NCBI RefSeq assembly: GCF_033095785.1
Contig: NZ_CP137134.1
Location: 2,728,001-2,792,000, forward strand
Reading direction: 5' to 3'
Length of the DNA: 64,000 bases
From: Nitrosospira sp. Is2
Lineage (GTDB): Bacteria > Pseudomonadota > Gammaproteobacteria > Burkholderiales > Nitrosomonadaceae
Under the pieces are notes generated by a model that ran no database searches, was not told the origin of the DNA, and worked only from the letters and a program-made list of their open reading frames with translations. The translations under genes and the position numbers were made by a program. Of this stretch, positions 1 through 9,422 are shown piece after piece; position 1 is the stretch's first letter, and the number at the start of each line of letters is the position of its first letter.

Positions 1-328
1 GCAATCTTCTCACGCTATCTTGGGCCATTTGTTATGGCGGAAGATATGGGGGAATACAGCTCAGGCGCGTCCATCTTCATTTTATTACAAAACCCGATCG
101 GGTTCTGTGCGGTGGCGAACTTAAAGCGAATGGTTCGGTCGCTCCATGTAGAGCCGGTTTTCCCCGGTAAATCGCCCATGAAAAAGGAGTTAGTGGGGGC
201 GCCTGTGAAGGGCGGCATAACGGGTTTACGCGCTCTCTAGGTGAATTACGCACTCCGTTGGCAGGATAGAGCAGGCAGCAGAATTGACGTCATCCGTAAA
301 TCACTGCAGAGCGGCTGTGTAACCCGGG
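1..328. other. Window edge without an assignable gene
   Basis: This stretch precedes the stop codon of the penicillin-acylase gene on the minus strand. Both strands carry an overlapping open frame of about 67 codons (15-218 minus, 34-240 plus), but neither has a recognisable motif, a signal peptide or a clear ribosome binding site. The plus frame is open to the left edge, so a gene end coming from outside cannot be excluded. I see no terminator hairpin or repeat. Confidence 0.4.
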
Positions 329-2737
329 TCATCGCGCCTTTGCGGTCGGGCGGAGGTATAGCGTTTGCTCGGGGGGCCCTGGGAGAAATGGAGTCTGTTC
401 GCCATTAACCCAGCTGGCGTGCCCACTGCCGTAATAGGGGGAGAGAGGATGTCCACTCTGGCCGCCCGGCATTGCAAAATAGCCCTGCTCTTCACGGCCC
501 GGCGACACCGCGAAACGGTTGGAAGCGCCGAAGTCGGGTGATTGCACCCGTGGCATCTTGCTGTCCCCAGGCAATTCGACTCGTGGCATATCGAGCCAGT
601 TAGCGATCGGCTCGGGCAGGGCGCGGCTGATGGGGTGGCGGATGTTTGCCGTATTGTGTTCTCCCCAAGGGCGTGCAGCGATGCCGCCAGGTTGCTGTTG
701 CATCCGCTTCGCTACATTTTTGGCGCAGGCGCGCAGCAAGGCTTCCCAATCAACATATGGTGACGGTAACAGATGCTGGGGTCGGTGCTCGATCAACATC
801 CATACGGGATGTTCGGCCTGATTCAAGATCGGCATAGCAAAGGTCTGATGTTTTTGCCGGACCGCTGCTTCAAAGCCCTCGAGCGCGCGGTGGATCGCCT
901 CCTGACGGAAGGCGCGCACAAGGCGGTATGAAACAGAAGCCGTAGAGGCGTGTCCATCCCAGTCTCGCAGCGCTTGCTGCATCTCGCTGCGCCAAGGCGC
1001 TGCTTCAGCGCGGCTCAGGGTCTGGTCCAGAAGTTCTCGCCACCGGTTCAGGAATAGCGCGCGGTCGTCGAGCTGAAGTTCCAGCATAGCAGCCGGGGTG
1101 AAGTGCTCACGTTCATACAAACCGTCGCGTATTTGTTTCGCACGCGCGCCAAGATCATATCCGCCATCGCCAAGTCGTTCGAGCATAAGCCCTTCGACAG
1201 AGCGGGCATTGGCGCTCCACAGGCGCCGTGTTGAGGGGGCCAGAATGAGTGGATATTGCGCTGGAGTAAGCCAGCCCTGCCATCCTGTGTCCGGATGGCT
1301 CCAGTCCGCGGGAATTGTTGGATCGTATCCGCCCGCTCGCGCCGGGATGCGTCCCGCGATGGTCCACGCAATCTTCCCCTGCTTGTCCCCAACGATGAAA
1401 TTCTGCGCCGGGATGCCCGCGTTGTGTGCAATTGAGACCGCTTCGTCGACAGTTTCGGCCTGCTCCAGATCGGTAAGCGCCATATTCACGGAACCCGGCC
1501 GATGGGCGGTCCATGCCTGTGCAAGTGGCGTCCCGTCGTGGTCGGTCGATAGAATGGGACCCCACTCGGTCTCGTAAATATCGAGCGTTTCATCCTGTGC
1601 TCCACGCACATGCAAAACTTCGTGGTGAACGGTAATAGCTTTCCATCCAGTTGCGCTTCTGTAGCGCAAGGCGTCGGTTGGATGGCGTGCGACACGAACC
1701 CAATCTATAAAATCACCGTAAGTATTGGTAAAGCTCCAGGCAATCTTGCGATTGGAGCCGACGGTGATTGCCGGCGTACCGGGAAGGCTGACACCGATGA
1801 TGTCGTTCATGAGTCCGGGGTCGCGGGAATTGGGATAAATCAAGCGCGTGCGGAACCATATATTAGGTACACGCAACTTCAGATGCATATCGTTTGCGAT
1901 GAGCGCAGCACCGCCGGCGAGTGGTCCGGCCACCGCAAAACTATTGCTGCCCGGCAGCTGATCAACGGACTCATCAAGAGGTGGTCCGTTTTTCGGGGAT
2001 ATGAGGGCAGGGTCGAGCTTGCGAAGATCGAGTTCGTCAGGAGACGGGGGTTCGGGCCACTCAAGCGCCGCCCCGATCAGCGGCGCATCCCATGAGCCAC
2101 CGCTTGCTGTCAGGAAACGGTAGGCGCTTTCAGGCAGTGCCGCGCGCATGGCAGAGAAGGCAATTTCGCGCGAGTCATTGACATCATTCAAGGTAAAGTA
2201 CATGGACTTCACGACCAGTATACTGTCTTCGCTGCGCCATTCGACCGGACGTGTGCGCGTCAGGAGATACGGAAAGGGACGGATGGCAAGTGCGCCCAGA
2301 CCTTGATTTACCCCGTCACGATAGATGTCCAGCAGCTGTCGCTGTTCGTCCGGCAACGCGTCCAATATCGCCGCGGCGCGTGAGCGCATGCGATGTCTTC
2401 GCGCCTCCCGGTCCGACGGCAGCGCTGCTGGTCCAAATGTCTCGGCCAATTCGCCGGCTGCCCGGCGCCGCATCAGATCCATCTCGAAAAAGCGCTCCTG
2501 GGCGTGGACGTAGCCCAATCCCCAGATCATTCCGAACCGATCCTGCGCGCGTATCGTTACAGTGCCAAGGCTGTCGCGTTCCACAGTTACAGGTTCAGTC
2601 AGGGCGCTGACATTCACAGTGCCGCTGTATTCCGGCAGGCTGCCGTGCAGTAACAACCAGATGGAGCCGGTCGCCAACAGCGCCAGCATGAATACCGCGA
2701 GTACTAGCCTGTATCCGGTGCGAAGCGCAGTAGTCAT
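329..2737 (-). CDS. Penicillin acylase family N-terminal-nucleophile hydrolase
   Basis: An 802-residue member of the penicillin amidase (Ntn hydrolase S45) family, which cleaves amide bonds of acylated substrates; relatives include beta-lactam acylases and acyl-homoserine-lactone acylases. A single hydrophobic segment (residues 10-30) anchors or exports it to the periplasm. The family precursor is cut autocatalytically into alpha and beta chains, and the expected new N-terminal serine is S264 in the motif GSNSFAV. The alpha part carries the usual GLGYVHAQERFFEMDLMRR stretch (73-91). Length matches the family. It is transcribed alone toward the window edge. The physiological substrate cannot be read from the sequence; quorum-signal cleavage is only one possibility. 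Confidence 0.9.
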   Translation of the reverse strand: MTTALRTGYRLVLAVFMLALLATGSIWLLLHGSLPEYSGTVNVSALTEPVTVERDSLGTVTIRAQDRFGMIWGLGYVHAQERFFEMDLMRRRAAGELAETFGPAALPSDREARRHRMRSRAAAILDALPDEQRQLLDIYRDGVNQGLGALAIRPFPYLLTRTRPVEWRSEDSILVVKSMYFTLNDVNDSREIAFSAMRAALPESAYRFLTASGGSWDAPLIGAALEWPEPPSPDELDLRKLDPALISPKNGPPLDESVDQLPGSNSFAVAGPLAGGAALIANDMHLKLRVPNIWFRTRLIYPNSRDPGLMNDIIGVSLPGTPAITVGSNRKIAWSFTNTYGDFIDWVRVARHPTDALRYRSATGWKAITVHHEVLHVRGAQDETLDIYETEWGPILSTDHDGTPLAQAWTAHRPGSVNMALTDLEQAETVDEAVSIAHNAGIPAQNFIVGDKQGKIAWTIAGRIPARAGGYDPTIPADWSHPDTGWQGWLTPAQYPLILAPSTRRLWSANARSVEGLMLERLGDGGYDLGARAKQIRDGLYEREHFTPAAMLELQLDDRALFLNRWRELLDQTLSRAEAAPWRSEMQQALRDWDGHASTASVSYRLVRAFRQEAIHRALEGFEAAVRQKHQTFAMPILNQAEHPVWMLIEHRPQHLLPSPYVDWEALLRACAKNVAKRMQQQPGGIAARPWGEHNTANIRHPISRALPEPIANWLDMPRVELPGDSKMPRVQSPDFGASNRFAVSPGREEQGYFAMPGGQSGHPLSPYYGSGHASWVNGEQTPFLPGPPEQTLYLRPTAKAR

Positions 2738-2827
2738 AGCGGATAAAAGAGATCGAGCCCACGCAATGCCGCTGGATTATTGCGGACGGATGGTGGCCGA
2801 GTCTGTCGGTCTTTGCACCGGCAGGAT

Positions 2828-3334
2828 TTAACGGAGGAGGTGTCTGGAATTTTGCAGCTTTTGCCGGATGAATTCGATACGTTTACGGTTTACGCCGAGA
2901 TCAGAGCTTCCCAGCCGCGACGCCGATCGTACCTGAATGACCCCCGCAGCCGGATCGAACCAGAACTCCGCGTCGTCCACGTATTTCATTAGACGGGTGG
3001 TGAATTGTGCGTACAGGTAGCCGGGTTCCTTCTTGACTATTTTTGCGCCATCCATCGCCTCCACAATGTTGGCGATCCGGTCCAGTGCAGCCTCCTCGGG
3101 TTCGCCATTAGCTGGCAGGGGTGCGATATCCGCGTAGCTGCGCTGTGGGTGATCAGGGTAGAGCGAAGCCTGGCTGGAAACACTGTTAGGCGTTTTCGAG
3201 GGCGGTTTGAGCCTCCCTTCATGCAAACCGAGATCGGTAGGCGGAGTGCCTTTTAGCAGCCCAAGTTGACCGGCGAGTAAGCCCGCAATAACAACGAGGG
3301 CGACGATGATGATCGCCCACTTGACCATCACCAT
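2828..3334 (-). CDS. DUF1499 domain protein, membrane anchored
   Basis: A 168-residue protein with one N-terminal membrane helix (about residues 5-25) followed by a DUF1499 domain. The typical DUF1499 features are the region around PNSVSSQ, a central LDRIANIVEAM helix, the FWFDPAAGVIQVRSASRLG strand pair and the closing RIEFIRQKL. Function of the family is unknown. The start could be Met1 or Met3 (two residues apart); both give the same anchor. It lies about 90 bases upstream of the acylase gene on the same strand, so the two may be cotranscribed, but nothing shows a functional link. Confidence 0.8.
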   Translation of the reverse strand: MVMVKWAIIIVALVVIAGLLAGQLGLLKGTPPTDLGLHEGRLKPPSKTPNSVSSQASLYPDHPQRSYADIAPLPANGEPEEAALDRIANIVEAMDGAKIVKKEPGYLYAQFTTRLMKYVDDAEFWFDPAAGVIQVRSASRLGSSDLGVNRKRIEFIRQKLQNSRHLLR

Positions 3335-3505
3335 GCTGGAGAAAGCTGCCCAACGATGTGACAGGAAATAAAACCGACTCGCACCTTTGCCGAAGTGGTG
3401 ATCATGCTGATTATTCCGTCAATCGTTAAAGGAGGCATGCAGACTGGATTCAATCGTCCCGGCCGCCGCGTCAGCTCATCATTGGCAACCGTTATTCATA
3501 CTGAG

Positions 3506-3814
3506 CTACTTGGTCTTGCTATTTGCCAATATGAATTCTGCTAGACGTTGTGCGGGTTCACCCTTAATGTTTGGAAAGGCGGGCATTCCCATGCTGCCTT
3601 TATGAACTTTCCCGATGATCGCATCCTTATTCGCCATTGCTGTGTTTAAAGTCATGACGTTGCCAGCCGCTTCCGGTTTGTGGCATTTCGTGCAGTTTGC
3701 ATAAAATATGTCTTCTCCGCTAGCGCTCTCGGCCGGCGTATAGTTATCTGTCTTCGAGCAGCCAATTAAACCCGCAGATGCAACAGCGATTAACAATAAG
3801 GTGATTTGCTTCAT
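3506..3814 (-). CDS. Monohaem c-type cytochrome, predicted lipoprotein
   Basis: About 102 residues from the ATG at 3814, which has an upstream GGAG; an earlier in-frame ATG at 3853 would put 13 charged residues before the signal sequence and is less likely. The protein begins with a lipoprotein signal ending in the lipobox LIGC (Cys19). Haem is attached covalently at CTKCH (41-45), and a methionine in GSMGMPAF (75 or 77) is the expected distal ligand. This is a small class I cytochrome c of the c5/cbb3-subunit type, carrying electrons in the periplasm. Its redox partner is not indicated by neighbours. Confidence 0.85.
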   Translation of the reverse strand: MKQITLLLIAVASAGLIGCSKTDNYTPAESASGEDIFYANCTKCHKPEAAGNVMTLNTAMANKDAIIGKVHKGSMGMPAFPNIKGEPAQRLAEFILANSKTK

Positions 3815-3959
3815 TTTATGCTCTGCTCCGATTTTTTTTACAATATAAACCAAGTTTCCAGGGCAGCATTATATCGCCCCAAGGACGGTTGAGGTACTTG
3901 TATATGATGGGACAATCAGTTGAGGAACTCTCGACTCGAAGGCGGATCAGTCTGCTTGC

Positions 3960-4769
3960 TTAACTCTTTGCCGGCAGGTATCCAAAAAGCCGAAGTGCAA
4001 GCAGAACCGTGACGGGAAGATAGATAAATACGCCAGTTGTTCCCAAGAGAAGTTCTCCGATCCAGAAGGTTACGGCGAGATTGAAGATCAATACGCCGTA
4101 ATAAAGCCCGCACCCGAGAAGCACCGGCAAAGTTACGTGTGGAGACGCTGCTCCGGCTTGGCCAAGTCTGCGATCCAGTGGAAGGTATGCTCGGAGCGAA
4201 AGCAGGCCAACGACAGCCCAGCCGATGTAGTTTGCTATCGGAACCCCGAAGTGCGTACCGGGTTCCGGGTAGTAATAGATGCGGCCTAGAAACCATCGTT
4301 CTCCCTGAAGAGCGATTGGATCAATGATAATGTCGATGAATGTAAAAAAAAGTATTGTAAGCACCATCACCGGCCACCCGGTTCTCGTAGTGAGCGGGAA
4401 CTCCAGCCTGATTATCGGAACGCTCCATCGGGATTTCTGAGTACTCGTGGAAGGCAGGATAAAAGCCAGCGACATGCAATAACTGGCATAGAGAAGGAAA
4501 GGAAACGAGAGCGAATCCATGAAGGGCACATCAGCGATATACAATTCCTGCCCGGCTGTCAAACCCGTATAGTGATACCAGCCGAAGGGGATACCAGTGC
4601 GGGTGGAGGAGAACTCACACAAAAATGCCACGACGTAGGTGATTCCCCAGAAGCAGATCGTCCGCCGCCAGCCAATCAGCCGACTGGCCGCGAATAGAAA
4701 CGCAGCAAGGAAAATGAAAACATAGGGGCGAAGAACTATTGTGTTAAGTATAAGGCTGAGATATTCCAT
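3960..4769 (-). CDS. DUF422 / CruF-like carotenoid biosynthesis membrane protein
   Basis: A 269-residue integral membrane protein with about seven hydrophobic segments. It carries the conserved blocks of the DUF422 family, which includes bacterial carotenoid hydratases (CruF type): VPFMDSLSFPFL in the middle, DIIIDPIALQGERWFLG, and GVPIANYIGWAVVG. Family members add water to the end of a linear or monocyclic carotenoid, but several are of unknown role. No other carotenoid gene (crtB, crtI, cruF partners) is in the window, so the substrate is uncertain. The start ATG at 4769 has a weak GGAAC upstream. It faces away from the penicillin-binding protein gene. Confidence 0.75.
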   Translation of the reverse strand: MEYLSLILNTIVLRPYVFIFLAAFLFAASRLIGWRRTICFWGITYVVAFLCEFSSTRTGIPFGWYHYTGLTAGQELYIADVPFMDSLSFPFLLYASYCMSLAFILPSTSTQKSRWSVPIIRLEFPLTTRTGWPVMVLTILFFTFIDIIIDPIALQGERWFLGRIYYYPEPGTHFGVPIANYIGWAVVGLLSLRAYLPLDRRLGQAGAASPHVTLPVLLGCGLYYGVLIFNLAVTFWIGELLLGTTGVFIYLPVTVLLALRLFGYLPAKS

Positions 4770-5053
4770 CTAATGTTCCGTCAATTCCGTGGATGGGAAA
4801 TTCTGAATCACCAATAAACTTGCAGTGCACGGCAGATCGCTTGTGTTGTACGTATTTTGGACGCGCTGCTCTTCATGCATCGGGTTGAAAAACGTTCCTA
4901 AATTGCCGTAAATCATGGACGAGAGGCACTTTTCCAGCACGCGCATTAAGCCATAAAAGCAGCCAATTCAGAAAGCTGTTAAATGCTCTTCTTGCGCTGT
5001 GTTTGTTTACAACAGTAAGTACCTGACTACATGCTATTTATAATTATTTTATC

Positions 5054-8000
5054 GTGAGGCGTGTACTCAAGCTTTTCGCTTTCACGGTTCTAATCCTGCT
5101 TCTGGTTGCGCTTTCTATCGCAGCTTTCCTGCTCTACCGGGAAGCGGAAACGTCTGCGTATCAGGCGCGTCATCTGACGACGTTGCTTCAGGACGTGCGC
5201 TGGGAAATGCAACCCGGGCGAAGCGATTTGCATCTTTCCCAGGCCGGGCCGTACGATATCCGCCTGGGCTATAGCCGACTGCCGGAGTTGCTCCAGAGTT
5301 TGACAAAGCATGGCTTCGAAGTACAGGCTCAAGCGCGAGTATCGCCGCGAATGCAGGAACTGGTCGAACAAGGCTTGTTCATCCCTTACCCGGAGAAATC
5401 CCAGGCAGGACTGGAAATTACCGCAGGAAACGGGAAGCAATTGTATCGCGCCAATTTTCCGGGCCGCGTCTACGATCATTTTGAATCGGTTCCGTCAGTG
5501 GTGACCGACAGCCTGCTTTTTATCGAAAACCGTGACTTGCTTGATACAGCCCATCCAAAAAAGAACCCGGCTGTCGACTGGACTCGGTTGGGGAAAGCAG
5601 TGATGGATAAGTCGATCCAATTTTTCCGAGAGGAACATGATGTGCCCGGTGGAAGCACGCTTGCCACACAAATCGAAAAATATCGCCATTCCCCCAATGG
5701 CATGACGATGAGCGCAGAGGATAAGCTTCAGCAGATGGCATCCGCTTCAGTGCGGGCTTACCTGTATGGAGAAAATACATTACCAGTTCGGAAGCAGATC
5801 GTAGTCGATTACCTCAATACGGTCCCGCTTGCGGCCGCTCCCGGATTCGGAGAAACGAACGGACTGGGAGATGCATTGTGGGCGTGGTATGGCATGGATT
5901 TTGATGAAACCAACCACATCCTTCATTCACGCTTCGTTCAAGGAGACGCGCTTGTCGAGACTGCGCTACGTTATAAGCATGTGCTGAGTCTCATGATCGC
6001 CCAGCGGAGACCTTCCTATTATCTGCTTGCTGGCCGCAAGGAACTCGCTGAGCTTACCGATAGCTACCTTCGAGTATTGGCTCAGGCTGGTGTGATAGAG
6101 CCCGCCCTCACTAATGTCGCGCTCAAACTACCGTTGCGTTTTCGTGATACCGCGGCGCTGGACGAAGCGAGGAGTTTCTCGGCGCAGAAGGCGGTGAATG
6201 CTGTTCGCGTGCGTATTGCCACCCAGCTCGGGTTGCGGCGATTATATGACCTGGATCGGCTGGACCTTTCAGTGCAGAGCACGCTCGATGCAGACCTTCA
6301 AAAAAAGACTACCGATCTGCTGCGCAATCTCAAGGACAGCGAGTATGCGCGGACGGCGGGTCTCTACGGACACCGCATGCTGGAGACAGAAGACCCTGGA
6401 AAAATCATATACAGCTTCACGCTGTCGGAATTAACCCCCCAAGGCGCCAAGTTCCGCATCATGGCGGACAATTTTGAGCAACCGTTGGATATTAACCAGG
6501 GCACCAAGCTGGATCTGGGTTCAACGGCAAAGTTACGTACGCTGGTGACATACCTTGAAATTATCGAAACACTGCATGGAAAATATGCAGGATTGGCACC
6601 AAACGCGTTACGAAAACAAGATATTGATCCGAGCGACGTTCTCAGCCGCTGGGCAGTCGGCTACCTGTTGCAGGCCAAGGACAAGAGCCTGGCCGCAATG
6701 CTGAACGCGGGCCTGGACCGCAGGTATTCCGCCAGTCCCGAGGAACGCTTCTTCACTGGAGGCGGACTGCATGTTTTTCATAATTTCAAGCGGCAGGATG
6801 ACCGCCAGATTTTAAGCGTGCGGGAGGCGACACTCAATTCGGTCAATCTGGTATACATCCGCTTGATGCGCGATATCGTGCGTCATTACATGTTTCAGGT
6901 CACGGGTTCGTCCGCAAAAATCCTGAAGGACGTCAGGGATACCGGCCGCGGGGAATACCTCAGGCGCTTCGCGGATAGGGAGGGGAGGGAATTCATCCAC
7001 CGGTTTTATCAAAAATATAAGGGAAAAACAGCGAACCCAGGCCCGGCAAGCGAGATATTCTTTGCCAGCTTTCGGCACACACCCCGGAGGTTGGCAGCCG
7101 CGTACCGCTATGTTTACCCGGCGTCTACGTTCTCACAGTTTCAGGCATTCCTGACCCAATACCTGCCCGGTTCCAAAGGCCTGACATTCGCGAAGCTGCA
7201 AGACCTGTACGACGAATATGCTCCGGGTAAGTATTCACTTGCGGATCAGGGCTACATCGTGACAGTCCACCCACTGGAATTGTGGCTGGTTCGCTACCTG
7301 ATTTCGAACCCTCATGCTCAGTACAAGGATGTGATCGAGGCCAGTGGAGGCGAACGGGTAGCTGTCTACCAGTGGCTGTTCAAGACGATACACAAGAACT
7401 CCCAGGATATCCGAATTCGCGGCCTGTTAGAGCTTGAGGCCTTCCTGGAAATTCATCGAAGCTGGAAACGCCTGGGCTACCCGTTTGATTCGCTCGTGCC
7501 CTCGCTTGCGACAGCGATCGGCAGTTCAGCTGATCATCCCGCTGCGCTGGCGGAACTGATGGGTATCATCCTCAATAATGGGCTTCGCGTACCTAACGTG
7601 CTGATTGAACGCATGCGCTTTGCAGCGGATACTCCGTTTGAAACCCTTGTCGAGCGGGCTCCCGTTCGGGGTGAACAAATGTTTTCGCCTGAGCTGGCCG
7701 CGGCGTTGCGGAGCGTTCTGGCGGACGTTGTGGAGACGGGTACAGCTTCCAGGCTTGCGCGGGCGATCGTAGAAGAGGATGGGGCTGAAATGCTGATCGG
7801 TGGAAAAACAGGAACCGGGGATCACCGCCATATTACCTTTTCGTCGCCGGGTGTCATAAAGGAATCCCGTGCTGTCAATCGCTCCGCAACGTTTGTATTC
7901 TTCATCGGGGATCGCTTCTTCGGGACGATGACTGCGTTTGTGCCGGGTGCAGAAGCGGCGAACTATACATTTACCTCGGCGCTGTCCACCCAGGTAATGA

Positions 8001-8137
8001 AACACCTTCTACCTACCCTGAAACCACTGATAGATAATGCTCAGCCCCTGCCCGAACAAGGCTCAATGGTGCGGGCATCGTCTAAAAACCGCGTGCCAAA
8101 AGAAACCAAGGAAAAAAGAGAAATGAGCTCGAGCTGA
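5054..8137 (+). CDS. Class A penicillin-binding protein-like transglycosylase/transpeptidase
   Basis: A 1027-residue bifunctional peptidoglycan synthase with one N-terminal membrane helix (7-27). The glycosyltransferase domain (about 150-290) keeps the catalytic-type glutamate E158 in IENRDLL and a GGSTLATQ motif. The transpeptidase domain has all three penicillin-binding motifs: S490-T-A-K493, S596-V-N598 and K918-T-G-T921. It is much longer than usual PBP1a (about 800 residues); roughly 320 residues separate the SxN and KTGT motifs, so a large insertion lies within the transpeptidase domain. Translation starts at GTG 5054 and no convincing ribosome binding site precedes it. It is a single-gene unit, so it probably supplements a standard PBP1a encoded elsewhere. 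Confidence 0.85.
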   Translation: MRRVLKLFAFTVLILLLVALSIAAFLLYREAETSAYQARHLTTLLQDVRWEMQPGRSDLHLSQAGPYDIRLGYSRLPELLQSLTKHGFEVQAQARVSPRMQELVEQGLFIPYPEKSQAGLEITAGNGKQLYRANFPGRVYDHFESVPSVVTDSLLFIENRDLLDTAHPKKNPAVDWTRLGKAVMDKSIQFFREEHDVPGGSTLATQIEKYRHSPNGMTMSAEDKLQQMASASVRAYLYGENTLPVRKQIVVDYLNTVPLAAAPGFGETNGLGDALWAWYGMDFDETNHILHSRFVQGDALVETALRYKHVLSLMIAQRRPSYYLLAGRKELAELTDSYLRVLAQAGVIEPALTNVALKLPLRFRDTAALDEARSFSAQKAVNAVRVRIATQLGLRRLYDLDRLDLSVQSTLDADLQKKTTDLLRNLKDSEYARTAGLYGHRMLETEDPGKIIYSFTLSELTPQGAKFRIMADNFEQPLDINQGTKLDLGSTAKLRTLVTYLEIIETLHGKYAGLAPNALRKQDIDPSDVLSRWAVGYLLQAKDKSLAAMLNAGLDRRYSASPEERFFTGGGLHVFHNFKRQDDRQILSVREATLNSVNLVYIRLMRDIVRHYMFQVTGSSAKILKDVRDTGRGEYLRRFADREGREFIHRFYQKYKGKTANPGPASEIFFASFRHTPRRLAAAYRYVYPASTFSQFQAFLTQYLPGSKGLTFAKLQDLYDEYAPGKYSLADQGYIVTVHPLELWLVRYLISNPHAQYKDVIEASGGERVAVYQWLFKTIHKNSQDIRIRGLLELEAFLEIHRSWKRLGYPFDSLVPSLATAIGSSADHPAALAELMGIILNNGLRVPNVLIERMRFAADTPFETLVERAPVRGEQMFSPELAAALRSVLADVVETGTASRLARAIVEEDGAEMLIGGKTGTGDHRHITFSSPGVIKESRAVNRSATFVFFIGDRFFGTMTAFVPGAEAANYTFTSALSTQVMKHLLPTLKPLIDNAQPLPEQGSMVRASSKNRVPKETKEKREMSSS

Positions 8138-8295
8138 GAGGGTGATGCGGATGAATACAAGTTGTATCGAGGCCACGTCGCGCCAAGCGATCAAAGATTG
8201 CAAAACTGATAGCGATTCGGCATTTCCAGGGGCGGGTCCGGTGGTTCACAGTGCGTGTGGGGATGTGTGGCCTGGAATTCGTGCAGATACCATCC

Positions 8296-8415
8296 TCAGT
8301 CATCGCTATTGATCCATTGGAAAAAAATGATAATGCCTAGAATCAACCCGAGGGCGAGAATCGCTTTAACGAACTCTTTGGCGAACCAGAACACCATCGA
8401 TTCATATAAATCCAC
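8296..8415 (-). CDS. 39-residue single-helix membrane protein
   Basis: A longer open frame reaches 8595, but a GTG at 8415 with GAGAGGAT six bases upstream is the best start. The product is 39 residues: a short polar start, then one long hydrophobic helix (about 16-33, AILALGLILGIIIFFQW) and an acidic tail. No family is recognised. Small single-pass proteins of this kind often bind larger membrane complexes, but nothing identifies a partner here. The neighbours are the PBP-like gene (other strand) and a DUF2905 gene. Confidence 0.5.
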   Translation of the reverse strand: MDLYESMVFWFAKEFVKAILALGLILGIIIFFQWINSDD

Positions 8416-8660
8416 GTTTATCCTCTCTATCTGAACAAGTTCTTTCAGGCGATACCATACCAGCCGAGGTAGAGTCAGGCTAGGGGCCGGTGGGGTACTC
8501 CCCGCCGTATCCAAAGTCCTTTGGCGACGCTCTGAGCCTACCGCAATCGCCGTTCGCCGACAGGCAGCCGGACTAGCGATCTCCGCGAGAGCCAATTTTA
8601 CCAGCTCATTTACTACCTGAGCGATCCGCGCACGTCTTGTTCAGATTCTCCCGGATCTGT

Positions 8661-8864
8661 TTACTTTCGGAACCACCACCAGAGCAGCAACGATAGAATC
8701 AGAGATACCAGCAGACTGGTAGTCAGCGGAAAATAGAAGCTGAAATTCTCCCGCTCTATGCTGATATCTCCAGGGAGCCGGCCAAACGGCAATTTAGATA
8801 ACCAGGGCCATGCCAAGCCGGCAACCAATAGCAATATGCCGAGCAGGATAAGTATACGTTGCAT
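8661..8864 (-). CDS. DUF2905 family small membrane protein
   Basis: A 67-residue protein from the ATG at 8864. It has two membrane helices (3-20 and 45-62) linked by a conserved stretch, LPFGRLPGDISIERENFSFY, that defines DUF2905. The family is widespread in bacteria with no known function. A longer in-frame start at 8936 would add 24 polar residues before the first helix and disagrees with the family length. Confidence 0.85.
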   Translation of the reverse strand: MQRILILLGILLLVAGLAWPWLSKLPFGRLPGDISIERENFSFYFPLTTSLLVSLILSLLLWWWFRK

Positions 8865-9422
8865 AGAAATGTGCTGATTCCCGGTTGGCGAGAGAACCAT
8901 GAATCCTGCCGATAAGCGTAGGCGGTTTATTACCAAAGATCAATTTTGCATCACATTCCGTATTGGTGATCCCGAATAAAGCCGCACTGCTTTCCCGTAT
9001 TTTTCTCTGTCGCGGCTTCTCCCCGTTCGGGTTCGACTGGGAAAATAAAGTTCCCAGCCTCGAGGTCGGTCCAGAGGCCAACCTCACCCTTTATGATAAT
9101 TGCGACTCAAGACCAGGTTAAATCCATAGACGCGAAAACGAACGCGCCCGAAATGTCAAAACAGATGGGATTTTTTTGACAACTTCAGATCAATGATGCT
9201 GAGATGTATCTGAGTCCTGGAGCGTTGCCCGAGGGACCGCAAGGCGGGAGGGATCGGGCAGTGCAAGGGCTCGCGGCGGCGGGGTTCGCCAGATGAGCGC
9301 TGAAGTATCGAATTTCTTAAACATTTGAATCTTCGCTTTCGTGGCCATTCGCCCAGCGTCATTCGGGGAGCGTGGCTCGCTATTGCGTCATTGCTCCAAA
9401 CTGTTTCGACCGAATGTTTTCG
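8865..9422. other. Intergenic region, nothing recognised
   Basis: Only short frames overlap this 558-base stretch, on the minus strand (8794-9087 and 9156-9362), and neither has a recognisable motif or a good ribosome binding site. No repeat or hairpin stands out. It separates the DUF2905 gene from the hydrolase gene downstream of the polyamine operon. Confidence 0.4.

Noticed and set aside
9226..9258. GCCCGA...TCGGGC inverted sequence
   Set aside because: Six-base arms with a long spacer and no T run; likely by chance in GC-rich DNA.
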